Source of the DNA: Psychrobacter glaciei
GTDB taxonomy: Bacteria; Pseudomonadota; Gammaproteobacteria; Pseudomonadales; Moraxellaceae
Reading direction: 5' to 3'
Length of the DNA: 64,000 nt
NCBI RefSeq assembly: GCF_014652895.1
Contig: NZ_BMZR01000003.1
Location: forward strand, 268,015-332,014
How positions within the stretch are numbered: the stretch's first letter is position 1; every line of letters begins with the position of its first letter. The notes beneath the pieces were generated by a model that saw nothing but the letters and a program-made list of their open reading frames with translations, was not told the DNA's origin and made no database searches. This document shows, piece after piece, positions 53,444-62,799 of the stretch. Made by a program: the position numbers and the translations under genes.

Positions 53444-55489
53444 ATGAGCGACCCAATCAACAACCAAGTAGCAACCGAACTTTCTGAAAATGGCCAAACT
53501 CAAGCCACTCAGACCCCGAGCTTTGCTGATATTTACCACAGCTCTATCAACGATCGCGAGCAATTCTGGGCAGAGCAAGCGAAACGTATCTACTGGCATA
53601 AAGAGCCGGAACAAATCCTTGATGACAGTAATTTGCCGTTTGCTAAATGGTTCGTCGGCGGTGAGACCAATCTCTGCTATAACTGCGTCGATCGCCACCT
53701 GCCTGATCGTGCTGAGCAAGATGCTTTTATTTGGCTGTCCTCAGAGATCAATCAAGAGCTAATAGAAACCTTTCCCACTGTGGCTGACGCTTTTAGCAAT
53801 CTAGGCAATAACGTTGAGTTCTATACAGACTATACCAAGCGTCGCCTAACCTATAATGACTTGTATAAAGAGGTCAACTACTTCGCAGATGTGCTGCAAC
53901 GTCATGGTGTTGGAGAGGGCGATCGAGTCATTATTTATATGCCGATGATTTTGGAAGCCGCTTATGCTATGTTGGCTTGTGCGCGTATCGGTGCCATTCA
54001 TTCAGTGGTATTTGGTGGGTTTGCCGCGCACAATTTAGCCATTCGTATGGATGATGCCGAGGCAAAAATGGTCATCACTGTCGATGCTGGTCTGCGCGGT
54101 GGTAAAGTTATCAATTACAAAAACCTTGTCAATCAAGGGGTAGAGCAAGCGACAGCCAAGCCTGAGCATGTATTGGTCGTTGATCGTGGTATTTTACCTT
54201 TTGCAGCGCAAGCGATAGATATCGATTATGCGACTGAGCGCCGCATCAGCTGCGAGGCCAATGCCATCGTTGAGCCAGTATGGTTAGAGTCCAATACGCC
54301 ATCGTATCTACTTTACACTTCTGGTACGACCGGCACTCCTAAAGGGGTGCAGCGTGACACGGGCGGTCATGCCGTGGCGTTAACGACCTCGATGGACTAT
54401 ATTTATAATGGTAAAGCCGGTGAGACCTTTTGGGCGATATCCGATATTGGCTGGGCAGTGGGTCACTCTTATACTATTTATGCGCCCTTGCTGGCAGGTA
54501 TGACCAGCGTCATGTACGAAGGTCTACCGCATCGTCCCAATCCGGGCATCTGGTGGCGTATCGTTGAGGCCAACAAGGTGAATATTCTTTTCACCGCGCC
54601 TACAGGTGTGCGTATGCTCAAAAAGCAAGATGAAACTTGGATGACACGCTATGATGTCTCTAGTCTTAAATCTTTCTTTTTAGCCGGTGAGCCGCTTGAT
54701 CAGTCCACAGCAGATTGGTTAAAGAAACATCTGGGTGTGCCTATTTTAGATCATTACTGGCAAACCGAGTCCGGCTGGCCCATCCTAAGCAATACCCCAA
54801 AATTTGATGATAAACCGCACAAGCAAGGCTCACCTGGTTATCCGATGTATGGCTATGATGCGCATGTGATCAATGAAAAAACAGGCGAGCGTTGCGCTGC
54901 GGGCGAAAAAGGCTTGCTGGCAATTACTGCGCCACTACCACCTGGCTGCCTGACAACCGTATGGCGTAACGATGAGCGTTTTATTAGCAGCTACTTTAGT
55001 TTAGCTGATGGCAATGAGTACTCTACATCAGACTATGCCGTAACTGATGAGGATGGTTGCTTTTATATCCTCGGCCGTACCGATGATGTCATCAATGTCG
55101 CTGGTCATCGGATTGGTACTCAAGAGATTGAGGAGGCGATTAGCACCCATCCTGAGATGGCTGAGTGTGCCGTTGTGGGCATTCATGATGAGCTGAAAGG
55201 CGAGTTACCCATCGCGTTTTGTGTGCTAAGAGACCACACCCAAGTGGCCACAACCGAAAATCGCTTTCGCCTTGAGCAACAAATCATTGGCGCAGTCGTC
55301 AAGTCGCTTGGCGGCATTGCGCGTCCAGCAGCGGTTTATTTTCCGCAATCAGTACCAAAGACCCGTTCTGGTAAAATACTACGCCGCGCCATACGTGCGC
55401 TGGCCGAAAACAAGCCCACAGGAGATATGTCAACACTCGACAATCCAGCAGCGATTGATGCGATTAAGCAGTCTATGAAAGATTATTAG
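53444..55489 (+). CDS. prpE: propionyl-CoA synthetase
   Basis: This 681-aa ANL enzyme activates propionate with ATP and CoA. The ATG at 53444 is chosen for its AAGGA at eight bases; the frame is open upstream to 53327 but that part is hydrophobic and unlike the family. FADIYHSSINDREQFWAEQA and NLPFAKWFVGGETNLCYN match PrpE. LLYTSGTTGTPKGVQRDTGG, SDIGWAVGHSYTIYAPLLAG, LDHYWQTESGWP and GRTDDVINVAGHR follow, with catalytic Lys644 in KTRSGKILRR. The N-terminus has about 25 extra polar residues. It fits the downstream route, which ends in propionyl-CoA. Confidence 0.95.
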   Translation: MSDPINNQVATELSENGQTQATQTPSFADIYHSSINDREQFWAEQAKRIYWHKEPEQILDDSNLPFAKWFVGGETNLCYNCVDRHLPDRAEQDAFIWLSSEINQELIETFPTVADAFSNLGNNVEFYTDYTKRRLTYNDLYKEVNYFADVLQRHGVGEGDRVIIYMPMILEAAYAMLACARIGAIHSVVFGGFAAHNLAIRMDDAEAKMVITVDAGLRGGKVINYKNLVNQGVEQATAKPEHVLVVDRGILPFAAQAIDIDYATERRISCEANAIVEPVWLESNTPSYLLYTSGTTGTPKGVQRDTGGHAVALTTSMDYIYNGKAGETFWAISDIGWAVGHSYTIYAPLLAGMTSVMYEGLPHRPNPGIWWRIVEANKVNILFTAPTGVRMLKKQDETWMTRYDVSSLKSFFLAGEPLDQSTADWLKKHLGVPILDHYWQTESGWPILSNTPKFDDKPHKQGSPGYPMYGYDAHVINEKTGERCAAGEKGLLAITAPLPPGCLTTVWRNDERFISSYFSLADGNEYSTSDYAVTDEDGCFYILGRTDDVINVAGHRIGTQEIEEAISTHPEMAECAVVGIHDELKGELPIAFCVLRDHTQVATTENRFRLEQQIIGAVVKSLGGIARPAAVYFPQSVPKTRSGKILRRAIRALAENKPTGDMSTLDNPAAIDAIKQSMKDY

Positions 55490-55649
55490 AAAATAATCAG
55501 CCTAGGTTTTTTGGTTAAAGTGTGTTTGATCTTCAAAAATAGTCTCTGTCGGAGCTATGGTCGAATATCTAGCACACTTTAAGAGAATACCCAATTTTAC
55601 CTAGCGCATTTCTACGACTTATTCGTTTGCGTTAAAGGAAGTTGCTGTT

Positions 55650-57038
55650 ATGGATATTTTTGCCATTGTATTGTCTTTGGTATTGTTAATGTATTTTGCT
55701 TATCGAGGAGTGAGTGTTTTAATACTAGCCCCTGTTCTTGCCATTCTAGCTGTTGTTCTAAGCGGCGTTGGCAGTCAAAGCATGGGAATGTATACCCAGA
55801 TATTTATGGAGGGGATGGGCAGCTTTGCGGTTAAGTATTTTCCCTTATTTTTACTCGGGGCTATTTTTGGCAAGCTGATGCAAGACTCAGGCTATGCTTA
55901 TGCCATTGCCAAAACTTTAGTGACAAGATTAGGAGACAAGCATGCCATGCTATCGGTGGTATTGGCTTGCGCTATTCTTACTTATGGCGGTGTATCCGCT
56001 TTTGTGGTTACTTTTGCCATATACCCGATTGCCGCTGCTTTGTTCAGACACGTTAATATTCCCAAAAGATTGATACCGGGTGCGATTTGTATTGGTGCCT
56101 TAACACTGACCATGACCGCATTACCGGGTACCCCTTCAATTCATAACGCTATTCCCATGCCTTACTTTGAGACAGATGCGTTTGCAGCCCCTGGATTAGG
56201 CATTATTGCCGCAATAATTATGCTGGGTGGCGGTATGTTATGGATGAGTCGCCAACTTCGTATTGCCCGTGTGAATAATGAAGGGTATGGCAATCATACT
56301 TTAAATGAACAAGACAGCCCTTCGAATAACGATATACCCAATTTCTGGCTAGCACTATTGCCCATTGTCATCGTCATATCAGGCAATTATGTCTTTTCAA
56401 AGATCATAATACCTTTGTGGAGCAACAGCTACTTAGCTGATGAAAAATTTGGAGGGGTAGAACTAAGCTCGGTCATTGGTATTTGGTCCATAATTTTATC
56501 GTTGGTTTTGGCTTGTATTTTTGTTATGGCATTTAATTTTAGAAAAATGGACAGTGTAAAAGAAAGTTTAAACAAAGGCGCAATGGGATCTTTACTGCCG
56601 ATTTTTAATACGGCATCAGAGGTGGGCTATGGGTCTGTTATTGCGACGCTTGCAGGCTTTGCCATTATCAAACAATACCTTATGGGGTTTGCGCCAGGCA
56701 ATCCATTGATATCTGAAGCGATCATGATTAATGTTTTAGCGGGTATCACAGGATCAGCGTCTGGTGGTTTGGGTATTGCCCTAGAGATTATGGGCGCAAG
56801 TTATATGCAATTAGCAGAGCAATATAATATTGACCCTGAACTGATGCATCGTATTGCTTCTTTAGCAGCAGGTGGGCTGGACTCATTACCACATAACGGG
56901 GCCATCATAACCATGCTCGCTATTTGTGGGCTCACCCATAGAGAGTCCTATAGAGATATCTTTGTGACGGCTGTCTTAGTCCCGTTGATAGCACTAATCA
57001 CAGTGATTACCTTAGGAACAATGTTTGGGTCGTTTTAA
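55650..57038 (+). CDS. GntP-family permease
   Basis: This 462-aa inner-membrane transporter of the GntP (gluconate:H+/D-3-hydroxybutyrate) family has about 12-14 helices. KYFPLFLLGAIFGKLMQDSG, GGVSAFVVTFAIYPIAAALF and the paired loop ALTLTMTALPGTPSIHNAIP are typical, as is LAAGGLDSLPHNGAIITMLA near the end. Gluconate-utilisation genes are absent nearby, so a short hydroxy-acid such as 3-hydroxybutyrate or 3-hydroxyisobutyrate is more likely, but this is inference. AAAGGAAG precedes the ATG. Confidence 0.87.
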   Translation: MDIFAIVLSLVLLMYFAYRGVSVLILAPVLAILAVVLSGVGSQSMGMYTQIFMEGMGSFAVKYFPLFLLGAIFGKLMQDSGYAYAIAKTLVTRLGDKHAMLSVVLACAILTYGGVSAFVVTFAIYPIAAALFRHVNIPKRLIPGAICIGALTLTMTALPGTPSIHNAIPMPYFETDAFAAPGLGIIAAIIMLGGGMLWMSRQLRIARVNNEGYGNHTLNEQDSPSNNDIPNFWLALLPIVIVISGNYVFSKIIIPLWSNSYLADEKFGGVELSSVIGIWSIILSLVLACIFVMAFNFRKMDSVKESLNKGAMGSLLPIFNTASEVGYGSVIATLAGFAIIKQYLMGFAPGNPLISEAIMINVLAGITGSASGGLGIALEIMGASYMQLAEQYNIDPELMHRIASLAAGGLDSLPHNGAIITMLAICGLTHRESYRDIFVTAVLVPLIALITVITLGTMFGSF

Positions 57039-57149
57039 TCCTTTGTAGAATGATAGTTTGTTACCTAGAAACAAGGTAAACGCTTTAATTTATATATAAA
57101 ACTTGTTTATATTGCTATTTATGTTGTTTTTTACTCATATTTCACCTTT

Positions 57150-57178
57150 GAGCTCATGGACTCTCATGGGCTTTTTTT
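57150..57178 (+). terminator. terminator of the GntP permease gene
   Basis: AGCTCATG and CATGGGCT (one G-T) close a GACTCT loop, followed by seven T residues. Confidence 0.75.
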
Positions 57179-57208
57179 GTTCTTAAATTTTACTCTTGGT
57201 GTTTCAGC

Positions 57209-57316
57209 TATAGTCAAAGAATTTTAGAATCGCTACAAGGCGACCGACCGCAGCTAGTACACTTAGCGCATTTAGGACGGGTAACACCGTAGCGGTTTAA
57301 CAGTGCCTTGACTATA
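57209..57316. repeat. 108-bp dispersed repeat with TATAGTCAAA ends, copy 2
   Basis: It begins TATAGTCAAAG and ends CCTTGACTATA, a 9-bp perfect inverted repeat (TATAGTCAA/TTGACTATA). It aligns with the reverse complement of 44436-44542 and is one base longer. Several interior segments are complementary (CGCTAC/GTAGCG), so the element could fold into a hairpin. Confidence 0.78.
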
Positions 57317-57354
57317 TCAATAGATAATGGCTGATATAAATTTATGATGTCTAT

Positions 57355-57406
57355 GTTTAACGTTCAGGTTTAAAGTTCAGCTTTGACATTCAGGTCTAGC
57401 GTCCAT
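57355..57406. repeat. 13-bp tandem repeat, 4 units
   Basis: GTTTAACGTTCAG, GTTTAAAGTTCAG, CTTTGACATTCAG and GTCTAGCGTCCAT follow without gaps, the later units increasingly diverged. Confidence 0.75.
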
Positions 57407-57635
57407 ATTTACCGTCAAAAATACCACTCGGAAGGCTAATAGACTTTTACCAGCGTCCATACTAACAAGGATATTTTTCTTTAGAAGGAACTCCTTTACT
57501 AAAACTTTAACAAAGCCCTTGACCCTAAAATTGTTTTATTGTTATAGTCAATAACGATACGTAATAAATCATTTTATAATTAATGTGATTTGTAGCAACC
57601 TATGAATTTTTAATCCTCCTCATAACTATAAAGAT

Positions 57636-57648
57636 ACCGTTACGCGGT
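57636..57648. promoter_or_regulatory. 13-bp operator candidate upstream of mmsA
   Basis: ACCGTTACGCGGT matches the pattern ACCGYWAYGCGGT that also describes the palindrome at 1648-1660. It lies 28 bp before the mmsA ATG and just after a TATAAA stretch, where a bound repressor would block transcription. Confidence 0.48.
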
Positions 57649-57676
57649 AGTCTCGCAAACAAGATAAGGATATCTT

Positions 57677-59161
57677 ATGCACCACGTTCAGCAGCTCATC
57701 AATGGCCAGTTTGTTGATTCTAATACCAGCGAGTGGATTGATATCACCGATCCTGCCACCCAAGAAGTCATCGCAAAAGTTCCACAGACCACAGATGATG
57801 AGATTAACCAAGCCGTTGCTGCTGCCCAAGCGGCTTTTCAGACTTGGCGCAAAACACCGATTACCACTCGTGCTCGTATCTTTTTAAGATACCAAGCGTT
57901 GATCCGTGAGCATATGGATGAACTGGCAGCAATCTTGACCGCTGAACAAGGCAAAACGATTGCAGATGCCCGTGGTGATGTATTCCGTGGCCTAGAAGTG
58001 GTCGAGCATGCCGCAGGTATTGCAAATTTACAGGTCGGCGATTTCGTTGAAAACGTGGCCTCGGATGTGGATACCTACAGTATTTGGCAGCCACTTGGCG
58101 TCTGTGCAGGCATTACACCCTTTAACTTCCCAGCGATGATTCCGCTTTGGATGTTCCCGATGGCGATTGCTACGGGCAATACTTTTATTTTAAAGCCTTC
58201 TGAGCAAGATCCAATGGTCACCATGCGTTTGGTGGAGTTGGCAGTCGAAGCGGGCGTACCCGAAGGCGTGCTAAACGTGGTACATGGCGGCAAAGCGACC
58301 GTTGATGCTATTTGTGACCATCCCGATATCAAGGCGGTTTCTTTTGTTGGATCAACCAACGTCGGCAAACACGTCTACGAGCGTGCCAGCAAATCAGGCA
58401 AGCGTGCCCAGTGTATGATGGGTGCCAAAAACCATGGCGTTATCTTACCTGACGCCAATAAAGAGCAAACACTTAATCAACTAGCGGGTGCCGCCTTTGG
58501 TGCTGCTGGTCAACGTTGTATGGCGCTGTCAGTCGTGGTGTTAGTCGGTGCTGCTGGTGAGTGGATTGATGACATTAAAGCCAAAGCAGAAGGCTTAATC
58601 GTCTCAGCTGGTAAGCATGATAAAGACTTAGGCCCACTTATTTCTCCTGCCGCCAAGGCTCGTGTTGAGCATTTGATTGGTACAGGCGTAGAAGAAGGCG
58701 CTAGTCTGTTGCTTGATGGTCGCGGTATCACCGTCGAAGGCTATGAAAAAGGCAACTTCGTCGGGCCAACTATCTTTGATAATGTCACAAGCGATATGCA
58801 GATTTATAAAGAAGAAATTTTTGGTCCAGTGCTTTGTATTATGCGTGCCGCCAGCCTTGATGAAGCGATTGAGCTGCTTAATGCCAATCCACATGGTAAT
58901 GGTACGGCTATCTTTACCCAGTCAGGCGCTGCAGCGCATAAATTCCAGCAAGACATTCAGGTCGGTCAAATCGGTATCAACTTGCCGATTCCTGTGCCGC
59001 TACCGATGTTCTCATTCTCAGGCTCACGTGCCAGTAAGCTCGGCGATCTCGGTCCTTATGGTAAGCAAGCCGTTCAGTTTTATACTCAGACCAAGACAGT
59101 AACTGCGCGCTGGTTTGATGATGAGGCGAGCCGCGGCGTCAATACCACTATTTCAATTTAA
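57677..59161 (+). CDS. mmsA: methylmalonate-semialdehyde dehydrogenase (CoA-acylating)
   Basis: This 494-aa ALDH-superfamily enzyme converts methylmalonate semialdehyde to propionyl-CoA, CO2 and NADH. The catalytic Cys281 is in [17 protein letters not shown]. The general-base Glu of ordinary ALDHs is replaced in [13 protein letters not shown], a hallmark of this CoA-acylating family. [24 protein letters not shown] and the C-terminal PFSFSGSRxSKLGD-like [19 protein letters not shown] agree. AAGGAT precedes the ATG. It starts the valine/isobutyrate block and has a separate 175-bp gap before the next gene. Confidence 0.95.
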   Translation: MHHVQQLINGQFVDSNTSEWIDITDPATQEVIAKVPQTTDDEINQAVAAAQAAFQTWRKTPITTRARIFLRYQALIREHMDELAAILTAEQGKTIADARGDVFRGLEVVEHAAGIANLQVGDFVENVASDVDTYSIWQPLGVCAGITPFNFPAMIPLWMFPMAIATGNTFILKPSEQDPMVTMRLVELAVEAGVPEGVLNVVHGGKATVDAICDHPDIKAVSFVGSTNVGKHVYERASKSGKRAQCMMGAKNHGVILPDANKEQTLNQLAGAAFGAAGQRCMALSVVVLVGAAGEWIDDIKAKAEGLIVSAGKHDKDLGPLISPAAKARVEHLIGTGVEEGASLLLDGRGITVEGYEKGNFVGPTIFDNVTSDMQIYKEEIFGPVLCIMRAASLDEAIELLNANPHGNGTAIFTQSGAAAHKFQQDIQVGQIGINLPIPVPLPMFSFSGSRASKLGDLGPYGKQAVQFYTQTKTVTARWFDDEASRGVNTTISI

Positions 59162-59232
59162 TCGTTAATCCACTATACGTGTGGTATAGCGCCACTCATG
59201 TTTAATATGTTTTTTAATATCAAAGCATAATT

Positions 59233-59262
59233 TTGTGATGGTCGTTATGCCACTGCTATACT
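59233..59262 (+). promoter_or_regulatory. promoter candidate for the isobutyryl-CoA dehydrogenase unit
   Basis: TTGTGA at 59233-59238 and TATACT at 59257-59262 are 18 bp apart, with a TGC extension before the -10. It lies about 75 bp before the acyl-CoA dehydrogenase ATG, so the four downstream genes may be transcribed apart from mmsA. Confidence 0.5.
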
Positions 59263-59337
59263 GTATAAACGATATTAAACGAATGACTCATCAAACCTGA
59301 GTCACCATATTTGCTTTGCAAGCACAAGGATGATCTT

Positions 59338-60498
59338 ATGGATTTCTCATTGACAGACGACCAAATTGCCTTTCGCCAAACTGCCAGACAGTTTGCGCAA
59401 AAAGAGCTAAAGCCAAATGCCGCTGAGTGGGATCGCACCTCACATTTCCCAGTCGATGTTATCAAAAAATCAGGTGAGCTTGGGTTTTTGGGGCTGTATA
59501 CCAATCCAGACTATGACGGTTTAGGATTACCGCGCTTAGATTCTGCTATGGTTTTTGAAGAGTTGGCATGGGGTGATACGTCTGTGGCGGCTTATATGAG
59601 TATTCATAATATGGCAGGCTGGATGATCGGTGAATATGGTAGCGATGTCCTATGCAAAAAATATTTGCCGAAGATGGTCAGCGGTGAATGGCTGGGCAGC
59701 TACTGCTTGACAGAAGCTAATGCTGGTTCTGATGCGGCCTCATTGCGTACCAAGGCTGATAAGCAAGGCGACCATTATGTGCTTAATGGGGAAAAAGCCT
59801 TTATCTCCGGTGCTGGTGAGACTGATGTCTTGGTAGTGATGGCACGGACAGGTGGTGCAGGGCCAAAAGGCATCTCAGCATTCGTTATCGATGCGCATAG
59901 CGCTGGTATTGAATATGGCAAAAATGAGCATAAGATGGGCTGGAAAGCGCAGCCAACGCGAACCATTAGCTTTAAAGACGTCAAAGTGCCAGCAGAAAAC
60001 TTAATAGGCGAGGAAGGTCAAGGCTTTCGTATCGCTATGAAAGGCTTAGATGGTGGACGTATCAATATCGGTATCTGTGCAGTTGGTACGGCACAGTCAG
60101 CGCTAGAGACCGCAACCAATTATGTGCAGGAGCGTAGTCAATTTGGTAGCCAGATTGCCAGCTTGCAATCAGTACAGTTCAAGCTTGCTGACATGCTGAC
60201 GCAAACCATTACTGCACGGCAAATGCTGTATTTGGCGGCTAGTAAAGTCGATAACAATGATGGACAAGCGTCTACCTACTGCGCCATGGCAAAGCGTCTC
60301 TCGACTGACCTTTGTTTTGATGTCGCCAATGAAGCGCTACAGCTACACGGTGGCTATGGCTATCTAAATGAATATCCACTTGAGCGCCATGTGCGAGATT
60401 TGCGTGTCCATCAGATTTTGGAAGGCACCAATGAGATTATGCGAGTGATTGTCTCGCGGCAGCTATTACAGGACGATGCGTTGGATCAATTACGTTAA
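59338..60498 (+). CDS. acyl-CoA dehydrogenase, probable isobutyryl-CoA dehydrogenase
   Basis: This 386-aa ACAD starts at the ATG at 59338 (MDFSLTDDQ) with AAGGA upstream; the reading from 59311 adds nine unlike residues. CLTEANAGSDAASLRTKA binds FAD and substrate, QLHGGYGYLNEYPLERHVRD is the C-terminal signature, and the catalytic Glu362 is in LEGTNEIMRVI. The closest functional fit, given the neighbours, is isobutyryl-CoA to methacrylyl-CoA (ACAD8/MmsC-like). It is followed at 105 bp by the hydratase gene. A 2-methylbutyryl-CoA activity cannot be excluded. Confidence 0.88.
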   Translation: MDFSLTDDQIAFRQTARQFAQKELKPNAAEWDRTSHFPVDVIKKSGELGFLGLYTNPDYDGLGLPRLDSAMVFEELAWGDTSVAAYMSIHNMAGWMIGEYGSDVLCKKYLPKMVSGEWLGSYCLTEANAGSDAASLRTKADKQGDHYVLNGEKAFISGAGETDVLVVMARTGGAGPKGISAFVIDAHSAGIEYGKNEHKMGWKAQPTRTISFKDVKVPAENLIGEEGQGFRIAMKGLDGGRINIGICAVGTAQSALETATNYVQERSQFGSQIASLQSVQFKLADMLTQTITARQMLYLAASKVDNNDGQASTYCAMAKRLSTDLCFDVANEALQLHGGYGYLNEYPLERHVRDLRVHQILEGTNEIMRVIVSRQLLQDDALDQLR

Positions 60499-60603
60499 CT
60501 GCATTAGTCAGCTAATCTGGCTTAGCTATGATTAGCTGCAGCTTTTGTACCTAGCGCCTAACCAATAAACCATACCAAATTCAGATAAAATAAAGGACTA
60601 TTT

Positions 60604-61386
60604 ATGACGGATTATACCAATCTCAAGTTATCGATTGACGGTCATACTGCTACTGTGACATTGAATAACCCGCCAGCCCATACATGGACAATGGATAGTC
60701 TGCCGGCGCTAAAGCAGCTGGTGACTGATCTTAACGCCAATGATGATGTTTATGCCTTAATCATTCATGGCGATGGTGAGAAATTCTTTTCAGCGGGTGC
60801 GGATTTGAATAATTTCTCGGATGGTGACAAGGGTCGAGCAATAAGCATGGCCATCGCGTTCGGTGAAGCGTTTGAAGCGTTGTCGGCTTATCGCGGTGTC
60901 AGTATTGCGGTTATCAACGGCTATGCCATGGGCGGCGGACTTGAGTGTGCATTGGCATGTGACATTCGTATCGCAGAAGCACATGCGCAGATGGCCTTAC
61001 CAGAAGCTGGTGTTGGTTTATTGCCATGCGCGGGTGGCACACAAAATCTAACAGCTTTAGTGGGTGAAGGTTGGGCAAAGCGCATGATATTGTGCGGCGA
61101 GCGTATCGATGCAGATACCGCATTACGTATCGGCTTGGTTGAAGAAGTCGCTGCTAAAGGGGAAGGGCTACAAGCAGCACAAAAGCTTGCGCAAAAAGTC
61201 GCTAAGCAATCACCCGTTGCCGTTAGTTATTCTAAAACACTTATTCAAGCCGCTAGAAATACCCCGCCTGCGCAAAACCTTATCCATGAGCGCGAAGCTT
61301 TCGTGAAATTGTTCGACACCAACGATCAGCGCGAAGGTGTACAAGCATTTTTAGAGAAGCGCAAACCTACTTGGCAAAATAAATAG
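60604..61386 (+). CDS. enoyl-CoA hydratase, probable methacrylyl-CoA hydratase
   Basis: This 260-aa crotonase-family enzyme has FSAGADLNNF at about 62-71 and both catalytic glutamates, Glu114 in GGLECALACD and Glu134 in LPEAGVGLLPCAGG, so true hydratase activity is expected. Its C-terminal tail DQREGVQAFLEKRKPTW is standard. AAAGGACT precedes the ATG. Between an isobutyryl-CoA dehydrogenase and a 3-hydroxyisobutyryl-CoA hydrolase, it should hydrate methacrylyl-CoA to 3-hydroxyisobutyryl-CoA. The hydrolase gene follows by 57 bp. Confidence 0.9.
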   Translation: MTDYTNLKLSIDGHTATVTLNNPPAHTWTMDSLPALKQLVTDLNANDDVYALIIHGDGEKFFSAGADLNNFSDGDKGRAISMAIAFGEAFEALSAYRGVSIAVINGYAMGGGLECALACDIRIAEAHAQMALPEAGVGLLPCAGGTQNLTALVGEGWAKRMILCGERIDADTALRIGLVEEVAAKGEGLQAAQKLAQKVAKQSPVAVSYSKTLIQAARNTPPAQNLIHEREAFVKLFDTNDQREGVQAFLEKRKPTWQNK

Positions 61387-61443
61387 TCTGTAGGCATGTC
61401 TTGATATTTACTTTACTCATTTTAATTTTGGTAGGTCTCTTTT

Positions 61444-62676
61444 ATGACAGCAGCAACAGAAAACACAGAACAAGCAGCGCCTGTATTGTTCAATACTGAA
61501 CCGACAGAGTGTGGCCATCTCATTGGTATCATGACGTTAAATACCCCAAAATCACTCAATGCCTTAAGTGTTGAGATGTGTCAATTGTTATCACAACAGT
61601 TAGAGCAATGGAAAAGTGATGAGCACGTAGTGGCGATACTATTAAAAGGAGCAGGCGATAAGGCGTTTTGTGCTGGCGGGGATATCCGCAAGCTTTATGA
61701 CAGTATGTCGGAAACTGCGCCAATGCCAAACCCTTATGCGACTGAGTTTTTCAGCCATGAGTATCGTCTATACCGCCAAATGCACTTTTATACTAAGCCA
61801 TTAATACTATGGGGTGACGGCATTATTATGGGCGGTGGCATGGGATTGATGTCAGGTTGCAGCCATCGTCTGGTCACCGAGCGTACTCGCTTTGCGATGC
61901 CAGAAGTGACTATTGGACTGTTCCCCGATGCTTCTGGCAGTTGGTTTTTGCAGCGTATGCCAGCCAAAGCAGGTTTGTTCTTAGGGCTAACGGGTGCGAT
62001 GTGTAATGGCAACGACGCAATGTTGGCTAACCTTGCAGAGTATGCTGTCGCCAGTAGTGATTATGATGCCGTCATACAAAGTTTAAAACAGAGCGATTGG
62101 CAGGTTGCAGCTAGTAGTACGGATAAATGTGATAACAATAGTGCCTACAGTATCGTTAGCCGTGCACTGGCAGCACAGCAAGTTGCCGAGTTGCCTGCTA
62201 GTAAGCTAGCAACATATTGGCAACCTATCCAGCAATTGATGAATAGCGGCGGTCTAGGCGATATTGATGCACTCCTACAAAGCGACGAGGCATTGGCAAA
62301 TCTAGATGCAAACTTTGCTGATGATAGCTGGACGCAGCGAGCAGTGACCACTTATCGCCAAGGTTGCCCAGTTACCGTTGCTTTGACCTATGCGCTTTAT
62401 CATAAAGTCACAGATTTATCGATAGAGCAGGTTCTATATTTAGAGACCAATGTGGCGGTACATTGTGCGGCCAATCCTGACTTTAGAGAAGGCGTACGTG
62501 CGCTATTGATTGATAAAGATCGCAATCCGCAATGGTCGCGTTCATTAGCCGACTGTCTCAGTACCGAAGGTCAGAATTACATTCATCAGCACTTTGTGAA
62601 CCCTTATTCTAAAGGCGAGCATCCCTTGGGCGATTGGTTGGGTGATGAGGCAGCAGGCAATCAGCTGGTGCGTTAA
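61444..62676 (+). CDS. 3-hydroxyisobutyryl-CoA hydrolase
   Basis: This 410-aa crotonase-fold hydrolase releases free 3-hydroxyisobutyrate, removing the reactive CoA ester. KAFCAGGDIRKLYDS (about 73-87) is the typical N-terminal motif. Catalytic Glu154 and Asp162 lie in FAMPEVTIGLFPDASGSW, the pairing that separates HIBCH from hydratases. GIIMGGGMGL is the oxyanion region. The extended C-terminal domain of about 200 residues, with VNPYSKGEHP near the end, is absent in hydratases and agrees with this family. A TAGG element precedes the ATG. Confidence 0.92.
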   Translation: MTAATENTEQAAPVLFNTEPTECGHLIGIMTLNTPKSLNALSVEMCQLLSQQLEQWKSDEHVVAILLKGAGDKAFCAGGDIRKLYDSMSETAPMPNPYATEFFSHEYRLYRQMHFYTKPLILWGDGIIMGGGMGLMSGCSHRLVTERTRFAMPEVTIGLFPDASGSWFLQRMPAKAGLFLGLTGAMCNGNDAMLANLAEYAVASSDYDAVIQSLKQSDWQVAASSTDKCDNNSAYSIVSRALAAQQVAELPASKLATYWQPIQQLMNSGGLGDIDALLQSDEALANLDANFADDSWTQRAVTTYRQGCPVTVALTYALYHKVTDLSIEQVLYLETNVAVHCAANPDFREGVRALLIDKDRNPQWSRSLADCLSTEGQNYIHQHFVNPYSKGEHPLGDWLGDEAAGNQLVR

Positions 62677-62799
62677 AGACTGGATGTGTCAATTCAATAT
62701 AAATTAAACTCAAATGAACAGCGTACAACTATATATGTAGCATTATATATAGCAATGCCTGCACGCATAATCAATACTTAACCATCAAGGAATGATGAG

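Larger units (their letters stand above)
57039..57676. other. intergenic region upstream of mmsA
   Basis: This 638-bp gap holds a terminator (57150-57178), a TATAGTC-ended repeat (57209-57316), a 13-bp tandem array (57355-57406) and an operator candidate (57636-57648). No gene is seen. Confidence 0.6.

Noticed and set aside
57268..57278. ACCGTAGCGGT palindrome as another copy of the shared operator
   Set aside because: It lies inside the 108-bp dispersed repeat, is 11 rather than 13 bp, and is not kept in the sister copy at 44436.
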